The notes under the pieces are model-generated. The model was not told where the DNA came from. It did not search any database and was given only the letters and a program-made list of their open reading frames with translations. Made by a program: the position numbers and the translations under genes. A DNA stretch of 64,000 nt from Aquila chrysaetos chrysaetos (Eukaryota; Chordata; Aves; Accipitriformes; Accipitridae): the NCBI RefSeq assembly GCF_900496995.4, contig NC_044009.1:9270001-9334000 (forward strand), given 5' to 3'. The number at the start of each line of letters is the position of its first letter. Positions within the stretch are counted from its first letter, which is position 1. Below, piece after piece: positions 38,011-47,474 of the stretch.

Positions 38011-40369
38011 TCCTTAACAGAGAACAGGAGGAGGAGGGATGGGACAAGCTTTCCCAGCATTGCCCAGGGCTGCTCAGCATTCATCTATCTCTTCCCTTCT
38101 CATCCCATGAGCCAACAGGGATGTGCATCAATGCCAAGAGAGAGTGAGCAAGGGCTGGAGCGTGAAATCCTTGCTTTTAAATCCCATACCTGTCTTTGCA
38201 CCTCGCACCCGCTCCATGTAAGCATCTGTCATAAGAATAACACATCCCCTGGGAAAGCAATTAAAACATTTTAGACATCATGTGGCAAATGGCCTTGCAG
38301 CCTGATTTTCAGCTGACATCTCAGGAAATCCTTCCAGGGCACATGAACCATCCCAGCTTCTTGTTTCATTGATTGAAGCATGGGAGACTTCAGAATTCAT
38401 GCAAACACCATTGCATTGCCCAGGAAGTTTATCTGGTGGTCAGCAGCATGGGTTGAGCATTTTGGGGCAGGCCAGCTCAACAGCTACAAAAACAGTTTGC
38501 ATGGTTATTCGGGCATCATTAAGTCTCCAGTGACTGCAGAAGCACGGATGCTCCGAGCTGTCCTGCCTTCCTAGTGGGTTGTGGGTGGCAGACTGGGATG
38601 CCAGTGACTGGCAGCAGAGGTGTGTGTAGTACCTGCCAGTACTGCTGATCTCCCACCACCCTCCTTTGTCTCTGCATCCTGTAGAGTGACAGGTAGGTGC
38701 TAGCTACTTGATTTATCCTCCTCTGGCAGCTCCTGCCTGTCATCGCTCAGGACCCCAGGGGTTCCCCAGCAGGGAAGGCAGCGGAAGAGCATCTCTCCCT
38801 GTTGTCTGCTGTCAGGCAGCTCGTGTGTGCCTGCAGGCACTGGGGACGCAGGATGGAGGCTTTGCAGGGATCACTTTTCTTTCACAAAGGGGTGCAAGGC
38901 TGGGATGGTGCTGACCTATCTTGCCTGGCACCACCAGGTTGGAGGGCAGCAAGGAGGTTGAAGGAGCTGCCCCATGCCCCACCCTGAAAGGAGGAGGGTT
39001 GCTCAGGGTAAAAATCCATCCAGAGCAAGGCTGGTCCTGGGTCTGCAGCAGAGCCAGGAGGCCATGACAGGTGCCCTAAATGATGTGGATGCTCACCAGA
39101 GTGATCGGGTTCCCCCAGACACAGGGCTGTCCTCTTTGGGGCTGGTTTTGGTGCCACCTGGGGCTCTGCAGAGCACCTACATCCTCTGACTACTCCAGCG
39201 TACACGCACCTTCCCCTCTGCCTTGGACTTGGCCCCATTTCATGTCATCTGGGGGTCCCCTCTGTCATCCTTGCCCCTTCTGCATGCTGGAGCCTGCTGA
39301 TGGTGATGCTGGTGGGACGCTGCTGGACTTGCATCAGCAGGGATAACCTGCCAGGGCTTCACGATCCCTTGCACCTTCCACCATGGCTTGGTCCTCACTG
39401 AGGAAACACCACTTCTCCCCTACTCTCAGGGCATGCAAAACCGCTCCCAGCTCCGGGGAAGGGCATTTGTGGCCTCACTGGGGCCGTTTGCAGGAAGGAG
39501 CTGGGTTATTCTGGCTCCCGACGTGCAATTGCTAGGTGCCGAGGCGGAGATGCCCGTATGCTTGCTCTGCGGCTGGACATCCTGCCAGGTGGCCTCTGGG
39601 GACACGGGGATCCCCAGGGGCTCCCCCCCCACCTGCTTTTGGAGGAGGAAGATGAGCCCTGATGGGCAGGTGACACCGAGCATGGCTGAGGCAGCACTGC
39701 CATCTCGTGGCGTGTCACCTCCCTGCCTGTGCCACGCCAGGCACGGCCCTCACCGTGTCCTTCGTCCACCACCCGCTCCCAGAGACACCCTGATGAGAAG
39801 GGGAAGGGAAGGGGAAGGAGGAGTGTGCGAGGTTGGCGGTATTTTGGGGCTGGCAGATGCGGTCTGCAGATACCTCCTGCATGGCACCGTGCAATGCTCA
39901 CCCGCGACTCCCCGCAGCCATCCATCCTCTGGAGCCACGGATGTCCCAGCTGCAGATCGGGAGGAGGAGATGCTCAGAGTATGGGAGGGGAAGGCTTGGC
40001 TTGAACACAGCAACACTGGAAGTCAAGCAAGTGGGGCTAAGCACTGCTGAGGAGTCTCAAGGACCTGGAGGAGGTGCCGCCTGGACCAACATCAGCTTCC
40101 AGGAGATGCTGGAAACCCGTAACCAGTGCCTTGTAATTCAGCAGTTAAATGGGGCTAAGGGGACAGCCAGGGACAAAGGACACGGGAGCACTAAGACACA
40201 GCCATCAATCAATCCTGGATGAAATGATGGAGTGGTCTTATTTTGGCTGTATATTAAGAAAGGGCAATAGGGCAGAAATACAATTACTGTCCAGAAACAC
40301 CGTTTTGTGGAAGGCAGGTCTTTTCAAACTCACCTGTCATCTTTTCTTGACATGATTACAGGTCTGGTT
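38011..40369. other. intergenic, no gene recognised
   Basis: Long open frames occur (220 codons on + at 39388-40050), but the peptides are low in aromatic residues, resemble nothing known and overlap equally long minus-strand frames. I do not call a gene. Confidence 0.45.
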
Positions 40370-40610
40370 GATAGAGGAACTCTGCTGATAAAATAAAATT
40401 GCATTTCTTCTGGGCATCTGATTTATTACGGGGTAACAATTTGATTAAAAATGTGTATTATATTGCATTAAGAGGGCATATATTCAATGAGTTAAAGACC
40501 AGCTCAGTGACAGATCTCCAAAGGTAATTATTAATGGAGATACACTGATGAGCAAAGTTTTGTCTGACAAGAGTCTCTGGTCTGATTTTTAGTTTCACAC
40601 TAGTCATTCC
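40370..40610. promoter_or_regulatory. candidate conserved non-coding element near C1QA
   Basis: AT-rich block with GATAAAATAAAATTGC, CTGATTTATTACGGGG, AACAATTTGATTAAAAATG, TATATTGCATTAAG and AAGGTAATTATTAATGG. It lies about 1.2 kb before the proximal C1QA region. It could be a distal element of the C1q cluster or unrelated. Inference from composition. Confidence 0.33.
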
Positions 40611-41699
40611 CTTTTTCAGGTGTTTTGGAAATGATGCAACGCCTTCCTTGGGACTGCTAGAGGCAGGGGGAATGGAGGGTTTGCCAGCCCCCCTTGGCTT
40701 TGGGACCACCCTGATCCCAGGCCTGCACACTGGTCTCTTTCCTTGAACATCCTCGCCTGAGCTCCAGCTGCTGCTACATTTGCTTTGGGGACCCCAATGC
40801 CTCTTTCTCATGAAGGTCAGTGCAGCAGCTGCCACAGGACTCCTGAAAGGAGACTCCAGGTGGATATGGATCAGAAAGCCCCTCCTAGCTACCCACTGCA
40901 TTCCCCATGGGGTGGCCTGGCTGGTCCCCAGGGTCCCAAGGACGTTCACCTGCTGGGATCATTGTGGCACATCTCATCCCTCTGTTCCCTGCCACGGCGG
41001 GACTTGGGTACTGGTGGCATTTTGGGGCTCTTTTGTGGCAGAGCTGAATGCACAACCCTGGGCGCCTTTCCTGGGCTCAGTGATGCTTTGGCTTTTTCAT
41101 TTTGCAGGTTTTGGTGAGGTGACACACAGCTCCTGGGGTTGCCAAGATCTGGCTGGTGCAAGGCATAGCTACTCAAAGGGGACCAGGAGCAACCTAGGTG
41201 CCAGAAACCCCCATCTTCTGCTCTACTACAGAGACAAGGTCCCCAAACCACTGAAGCGAGGGCAGTGGGAAGGAGATACCTCATCAAGGATGCTCGAAGC
41301 CCTGCTGAGCCACACAGGCACTGATGATCCCTTTGCTGAAGGTCTGCTCAGTCAGGGTTCTGTACCATGGTGGGCATCTGGAGGGCTCAGTCCCCAGCAG
41401 CAGCGATGACAAGGCTGGGTACCAGTGACAGCCATGCTCTGCCCATCACCGAGACCAGGGGCCATCAAGAATGATCCCTGGGCCCCACCAAGCATCCCTT
41501 GGTTGGCCGTGCCACTTACTGCTCACATCAGCTGTCCCCCTCCTGCAGTGACAGAGCTGTGGCATGCCTTTGGGCACCCTCCACCTTTGTGTTGCTTTGT
41601 GCCCAGTCACCACCGGTCTCTGCTTCGGGGACTGTGCTTCTGGGCCAGGCTGGGAACCCTGCAGTCCTGTATTTTTGCTGACCAAGCTGTTCCCTGACT
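40611..41699. other. intergenic upstream of C1QA, no gene recognised
   Basis: No recognisable exon. A 209-codon open frame at 40780-41409 has no family resemblance. Confidence 0.4.
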
Positions 41700-41724
41700 G
41701 TAACCAGCACAGCCAGGGTCAAGC

Positions 41725-41918
41725 GTGGAAAGGGGAACAAGTTTCTCTCATATGCAAAGAAAGTGAAACTTGGCACTTCTATTCCCTGACCAGGCAAACC
41801 ACTGTGCATGCACATACATCTCCCCCACCCTGCTCCTCTTCCTTCCTGCTCCCAAGGAAGATCTTCCAGCAAACAGAGCTGCTGCTCAGACTGCTCTGTC
41901 TTCACCCCCAGCAAAGAG
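41725..41918 (+). promoter_or_regulatory. C1QA: C1QA proximal promoter and probable 5' UTR exon 1
   Basis: A perfect interferon-response/IRF element, GAAAGTGAAACT, lies at 41759-41770. Just upstream is a GGAA-rich word, GTGGAAAGGGGAACAAG, that could bind PU.1. About 150 bases further, 'cacccccagcaaagag' ends at 41918 before a consensus splice donor GTAAGTC at 41919, which I read as the end of the non-coding first exon. A perfect octamer ATGCAAAT (41926-41933) sits inside the intron. IRF8/PU.1 control of mammalian C1q genes in macrophages is established, so the site set fits. The start of transcription cannot be fixed from sequence alone. Confidence 0.55.
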
Positions 41919-42730
41919 GTAAGTCATGCAAATAGCTGGGGACACGTCTCCTCTGCCACCACTCTCCAGTCCTTGCTCCCTGTCCCCCTCCACAAGGGTT
42001 TAAAAGTAGGAAAAGGGGGAGAAGATGATAGGGGTGGGGGGGAGCTGCAGGAATCTGTCCTTGCTCCATGTGGCTGTGGACATCACTAGTCTCTGCAAGC
42101 TTGTCCTGTGCCGAGTACCTCAGGTTTTGGGGTAGGTCTGTGCGCTCAGGACATCTCTCCTCTATCCCAGCTCTGTGTGTTGGAGATCTGGATGCCCTTT
42201 GCCTGTTTACCCTTTTCCTGTTTAACCCTTTCCTACTTATCCCTCTCCTGTTTGTCCTTCCTCCGTTGAGTCTTTTTGCATCCCTTCCTCACTTGTGCTC
42301 TCTATCCCGTGGGACCACTGCCCCGTACACCAGTGCTTGCTCCCCCAGCACTGGAAGAAGCATCCTCTACGTGCAGCTGATGTGCGACCACCCATCCCCA
42401 GGACACGCACCAAAGCATTTATGCCATGCTCCATGTCCTGGGCTTTCCAATCCCACAGCCCTGCCATGAGCACATGTCAGAGATTTTCAGTAATATCAAA
42501 GATTTCAGATCATGCAAGGAAGCAGCCTCAAAATCCTTCCGTGAATTTATTTCCACCATTGCATGTGGTGTCCAGCTATCTGTATTGGAAAACACATGGG
42601 TGTCATGGTAGATCTGTGCATGCATCTGATGAGACCACTTGCATGTCTGTGTCCAAGGTGCATCTGTGTGTTTGCTGTGTGCTTGCCTCCATCCCCAGTT
42701 CCCCCACACCTGTGCTTGTAGGGAGGCAGG

Positions 42731-43603
42731 ATGCAACCTGGGCTTTGGCTGGCAACCAGCACCCTGGCAGCAGTGCTGGGCCTGGCCCTGCTGGAGGATG
42801 ACGTGTGTCGGGCACCAGACGGCAAGAACGGCTTCCCGGGAGTCCCTGGCCTCGACGGGAGGCCAGGGCAGAAGGGTGACGTAGGAGAGCCAGGTAAGGG
42901 GGAGCTGGGGATGTGCAATGTGGGTGGCCTGGGAGCCTCAACCCTCTTGGTGGGAGCATCACGGGCTGTGGGAGCAGCTCAGGAGGTGCCAGCCAGATGT
43001 ACACGAACTGCTACTCCTCACCATCTCTCCCCAGGGAAACCATCACAGAAGACAGGCATCAAGGGACTCAAGGGGGATGCAGGCGAGCGGGGGCCTCCTG
43101 GCGTCCCAGGAGACCAGGGCTACCATGGCCTGCATGGCTCCCCCGGGATCCCAGGAAGGACGGGGCTAAAGGGGGCCAAGGGGAAAGCTGGCAATATCCT
43201 GGATCATCCACGTCCTGCCTTTTCCGCTTCGCGGAGGTCCCCACCCTCCAATGGCAAGACAGTCGTGTTCGACAACATCATCACCAACCAGGAGAGCTCC
43301 TACAATCCCCAGACCGGGGAGTTCACCTGCCGTGTCCCCGGGCTGTACTACTTCGCCTTCCAGGTGATCTCCAGTGGGGACCTCTGCCTGAGCATCACCA
43401 AGAACAGGGAGCACGTGGTCAGCTTCTGTGATTACAACAGCCGTGACATCCTGCAGGTGAACTCAGGCAGCAGTGTGCTCAGCCTGGCCGTGGGTGACCA
43501 GGTCTCTGTGAGCACTGACTCTGCCAGGGGCAACACGATTTACAGTGGCTCTGAGGCTGACAGCGTCTTCAGCGGCTTCATGCTCTTCCCTCAGATGGGC
43601 TGA
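42731..43603 (+). CDS. C1QA: complement C1q subunit A (two coding exons)
   Basis: A chain of C1q, the secreted recognition molecule of the classical complement pathway. Coding exons are 42731-42893 and 43035-43603, joined by a 141-base GT-AG intron in phase 1 inside a glycine codon. The product is 243 residues (human 245). A hydrophobic signal peptide (about residues 1-21) precedes Glu-Asp-Asp-Val-Cys; Cys26 is the inter-chain cysteine, followed by RAPDGK exactly as in human C1QA. A Gly-X-Y stem of about 27 triplets leads to GNILDHPRPAFS and the gC1q domain, ending FSGFMLFPQMG. The calcium-site glutamine (LQV after FCDYNSRD) is kept. Oddities: glycine 36 (human mature numbering) is Ser, Lys59 is Asp, and there is no N-glycan sequon. 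Candidate acceptors for the upstream 5' UTR intron end at 42698 and 42721. The start fits human: only this ATG gives a signal peptide. Confidence 0.97.
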   Translation: MQPGLWLATSTLAAVLGLALLEDDVCRAPDGKNGFPGVPGLDGRPGQKGDVGEPGKGELGMCNVGGLGASTLLVGASRAVGAAQEVPARCTRTATPHHLSPGKPSQKTGIKGLKGDAGERGPPGVPGDQGYHGLHGSPGIPGRTGLKGAKGKAGNILDHPRPAFSASRRSPPSNGKTVVFDNIITNQESSYNPQTGEFTCRVPGLYYFAFQVISSGDLCLSITKNREHVVSFCDYNSRDILQVNSGSSVLSLAVGDQVSVSTDSARGNTIYSGSEADSVFSGFMLFPQMG

Positions 43604-44069
43604 TGGACTGCCAGTCAGGACCTGCTTAGCACCAGAGCATCGCAGTGTGTGTGTGTGTCCGCATGTGTTTTCCCCCTGTGAGTGCATGGGGTGGTTTAGT
43701 ACCACAGCAAACGGGGATGGCCCCAAACTGAGCAACCAGACAGGTCTTGTTCTTCCACCGATGTCATAAAGTGCCCAGGCTGTGGGTCACCACTGCAGTA
43801 GTGAGACCCCTACTAGCACTTATCTCCATGCTAGGCCTGCCCACTCCGTCCTGGAGGCAAAGGACTGCTGGCCCCAGCGGCCCTTTCTGCTCCTGGGCAC
43901 TCCAACCCCACACCAGAGGGGACCAGTTGTCACTGGGGCCATTCACCAGCTGTGGGTCTTTGTTCCTGAGTGGGAAATCACCGCATCCCACTGCTTCTGC
44001 TACACTAACCATTGCAAAAGCCTTTCTGGCACCGGGCCACTACTGCCTCACATCCTCCCCATCAGTATA

Positions 44070-44075
44070 AATAAA
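44070..44075 (+). terminator. C1QA: C1QA polyadenylation signal
   Basis: Canonical AATAAA about 470 bases after the stop codon, followed by T/G-bearing sequence. It predicts a C1QA transcript ending near 44090-44100. Confidence 0.75.
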
Positions 44076-44099
44076 CCTTTCTTCCAAGACAGCCGCTTG

Positions 44100-45160
44100 G
44101 GTTTTCTTTCCTATTCATGCATCTTCCCCAAACCATCAACGTCCTGCGCCCCTTCCCAAGCTGTCCAGGGAGATAAGTGATCCCACTTTGCCCCTGGCCA
44201 AGCAGACCCCAACTGCAAAGGCAGATGGACAGGAGGGAACTGAGTATACAAGCAGAGCTGGCACTTACAGGAATGGGAACTCCCTGGGACTAGCCTATGT
44301 GTGTCCTTTTTCTGATGAGTCCAAGCTAGCTGTCCTGTACAAGGGTAAATACAGGCAGCAGATCATGCACCTCATCCGCATGGTCCTCTTCTGGTACCCA
44401 ACTCTCCCAGGAAGGGGAAAGGCAGCTATGGTCCTCCAGCCTTTCAGCAAGGAGGGACAGGGACATCAGGGTGACTGATAGGGTTGTGGGGTGATGGTGG
44501 TGGGGTTTTGGGGTGATGTTCACCCTCTTCAGCTTGGGGTGAGACTAGTGGGAAGTAGGGCTGTCTGGGCAGGTATCAGGCAGCCAGAAAGCATCAGGGA
44601 AGCCATGCAGGTGCTATACCCTGGGACTGCTGCTTGGAGAAGCTGCTCCACACATGCTGGGCAAATGTGTCCATTCCTGGAGCAGTGAGGAGGAGGCCAG
44701 GTCACCTGCAAGGAGCAACACCCTGACCAGGGATGCTGGGGCCCCAACGAACCCAGCACAACTGGTGGAACACAGGGCAAGGTGCAGAGAGGACAGGCAG
44801 CCTACAGGTTAGAAACCCTCAAGGAGAAAAAGCATTCAGTCCCATTGCCTAGGGGTGCAGCATCTCCCATCAGAGCCAGGCAATGACCTTGCACCAGCCC
44901 TTCATTGCACAGGAGTCTCTGGCTCCATGGAGCTGGCATGAGGCTCTGATCCCCATCTGGTCACTGCCTTTCTGCTCAGAAACAAGTTAAGGGTGGGTGA
45001 AAGGCAGGTGATTAGCAGAGGGCTAGTCCCTGTTGTGGTTGGAGGGTTTGTGGCACATGTCCTGGCGGAGGCTTATCCCACCTCTGTCCTTCCAGTCCCT
45101 GCTGCTGCAGTGTCACAAGTATAGGTCTCACTGGGCAGCCAGGAAAGTGCTTGCTCAGAG
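44100..45160. other. C1QA-C1QC intergenic spacer
   Basis: About 1 kb between the C1QA poly(A) signal and the presumed C1QC promoter. No gene, repeat or RNA recognised. The open frames are short and unconvincing. Confidence 0.5.
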
Positions 45161-45169
45161 AAAATGATC

Positions 45170-45357
45170 AGGCAAGAGGATGTGAAACTCAGCTAGGGGC
45201 CAGCTGGGCGTTCTGGGTCCTCAAGGGCCCTTTCCTAACTCTGTGACTTCCTCCAGGAGGGTGTCACGGAGAGTCATCCGCACTGTGCTGTGCCGGCAGG
45301 CAGTGCCCACAGCATCCAGAGGGCTCAGCAGCGCTGGTTCCTGTGCCCTCACCAGAG
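45170..45357 (+). promoter_or_regulatory. C1QC: C1QC proximal promoter and probable 5' UTR exon 1
   Basis: GGATGTGAAA at 45178-45187 is one mismatch from the PU.1-IRF composite element GGAANNGAAA. ACTTCCTCC at 45246-45254 is, on the minus strand, GGAGGAAGT, a good PU.1/ETS site. About 100 bases on, 'gccctcaccagag' ends at 45357 before donor GTAAGAG. The exon end resembles that of C1QA (caaagag/GTAAG) and carries the same 'tccaga...cagcag' words, as expected after tandem duplication. The next acceptor is at 46038-46039, giving a 682-base 5' UTR intron. The exact start of transcription is unknown. Confidence 0.5.
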
Positions 45358-46048
45358 GTAAGAGGAGCTTCAGCGTCTGTCGCTTTGGGGTGGGCTGCAT
45401 GGGGACTGGGGATCCAGCAGTGTGGCACAGTGCTGGGCTATGTGAGAGGAGGAGAAGGAGACAGAGGCACTGCCAGGTTGCACACATGTCATGGGGGGAT
45501 GATGCATGCTTGTCCTTGCTGGGAGAAGACCCAGTTCCTGGGGCCAGGCACTGTCCTGGGAGATCCCCAGCTGATGGGGGGCTTGATCCTGATGGGCAGA
45601 ACCAGGAAAGTCAGGCTGCTGCTGGAGGAGGGGTGAGATCCACTGTGTCCAGGGAGCTCCAACCTCAGTGTGGCGTGGTGCAATGGTCTGCAGCAGCGTA
45701 CGCATCTGCAGGGGGTTTGGGACATAGGACGAGGAGAGCTTTGTGCTGACCACAGGTACTGCAAGACCTCATGGCTCCATCCAGACTGAAAGTCTAACTC
45801 TCCTTGTGCCATCAGGGGCTGCCCTGGGGTTGGTGATGAGCCCAGGGTCCATCTCCACATATCCGCCTCCCCACTGCCTGGCGATTGGTATGGGGGGGAC
45901 ACAGAGGGCCCAGATGTCGCATCCAGGTGCTTCTGGTGCAGTCAGCCTTATAGCACAGTACCTCCTTTGCCCCATGGCCTGGAAGCCACATTGCTGTGGC
46001 CCCTCAACCCAGCACTTTCTTTCCCTTTCCATGCTCCAGAGCACCAAA

Positions 46049-47021
46049 ATGGGGCAGAGCTTCTGGGAGCAGCTCCATCTGGCTCTCACCCTCCTACTCC
46101 TGAATGTGGGGTCTGCTGTGAATGGAGATGTCACTCACGGATGCTATGGGGTTCCAGGCCTGCCAGGTATGCCGGGTGTGCCAGGCAAGGATGGCCGGGA
46201 TGGGCTGAAGGGAGCCAAAGGAGAGCCAGGTGAGTAAGCAAGGAGGAGAACCACACAGGCTATTGAAGGGGGGCCATTGAGTCCTCCATGGCTGGTCTGC
46301 CTTGGTATGCAGGCCACGGAGAGCATCGTCTGAGGACAGGGCAGGAGGAAAGGAGGCTGGAGAGAGGCAACAACTCTCTCCTCCCTGACGGAAGGGGCTG
46401 GAGGAGCCTCTCCACACATCTTGCCATTGACACTGACTCCCCTTCACTCCCCACCACCCCACAGGCATTCCGGCCACTCCTGCAACACGAGGGCCCAAGG
46501 GCATGAAAGGGGAACCAGGCAGCCCTGGCTTGCCAGGCAAGACTGGTCCCAGGGGTCTCCCTGGTCCCAGTGGAGACCCTGGGATGATGGGCATGACTGG
46601 AGAGCCGGGTATGCCAGGCAGCTACAAGCAGAAGCACCAGTCAGCATTTTCAGTGACGAGGCAGACTGGCGAGCACCCCTTGAAGAACGTCCCTGTGGTG
46701 TTCAACCATGTCATCACCAACACCAACCACGACTACAACACCACCACGGGCAAGTTCACCTGCCACATCCCTGGCCTCTACTACTTTGTGTTCCACACTT
46801 CGCAGACAGCCAACCTCTGTGTCATCCTGTACAAGAACGGGAGCAAGATGGCCAGCTTCTGTGACCACAAGACCAACACCATGCAGGTCAGCTCTGGTGG
46901 GATCGTCCTCCACGTGGGTGCTGGGAACGAGGTCTGGCTGGCGGTGAACGACTACAACGGCATGGTGGGCATCGGCAGCTCTGACAGTATCTTCTCAGGG
47001 TTCCTGCTGTTCCCTGACTAG
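46049..47021 (+). CDS. C1QC: complement C1q subunit C (two coding exons)
   Basis: C chain of C1q; two C chains pair by a disulfide and join A-B pairs in the hexamer. Coding exons are 46049-46229 and 46465-47021, with a phase-1 GT-AG intron of 235 bases. The product is 245 residues, equal to human. A strong acceptor (tgctccag, ending 46039) lies 9 bases before the ATG. Signal peptide about residues 1-23, then Cys32-Tyr-Gly with the same spacing as human CYGIPG. The Gly-X-Y stem includes KDGRDGLKG and [10 protein letters not shown]. The gC1q domain starts at [15 protein letters not shown] and includes [20 protein letters not shown] and the C-terminal [18 protein letters not shown]. LysC58, a C1r/C1s contact in human, is present. 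Odd: the human bend substitution Ala36 is kept and a second glycine (39) is also Ala. Two N-glycan sequons, NTT and NGS, lie in the globular head. Confidence 0.97.
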
Positions 47022-47446
47022 AGGACCACCAGACCCCACCCCAGCACACCAACCTCTTCACCCTGCCCTGCAAACCCTGCTGCTCACTGCCAGGCTGTTG
47101 TGATGCTCCAGGTTGCTCTGCTGGGTGGGAAGCCCCAGCGAAGGGGTCAGCCCCAGCCACCAGACATAACCCCCTGGCCTGGGGTCTGATTGTAGGCAGC
47201 CACTGAACAGGGGCAACAGGCACGTCTGGATGCACCTGCACCCAGAGTGATGGTGCCAAGCCCCTGGGGTCCTGCTGGCACTGCCACGTGCATCCACCAT
47301 GATAACCCCACACTACCTTCTGCTGCCAGAGACAGAGGTCTCTCTGCATCTCTCCCCTTCCCACCTGGGTTGCACCAGGGACAGCCAGGTATCCTGGAAC
47401 AGGCTTGCAGCAGCACCTTTGCCATGACCCGGCTATGGAAAGTGTC

Positions 47447-47452
47447 AATAAA
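47447..47452 (+). terminator. C1QC: C1QC polyadenylation signal
   Basis: Canonical AATAAA about 425 bases past the stop. 'tagtgtgttttttt' shortly after supplies a GU/U-rich downstream element, so cleavage is likely near 47470. Confidence 0.82.
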
Positions 47453-47474
47453 ACCTTCTCCAGTGCACCTGGCC

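Noticed and set aside
39388-40050. 220-codon + strand open frame
   Set aside because: No domain recognised, and matched by equally long frames on the opposite strand.
1-41000. EPHA8 exons expected from human gene order
   Set aside because: No kinase, SAM or C-terminal Eph motif seen in any frame; the gene probably lies outside the window.
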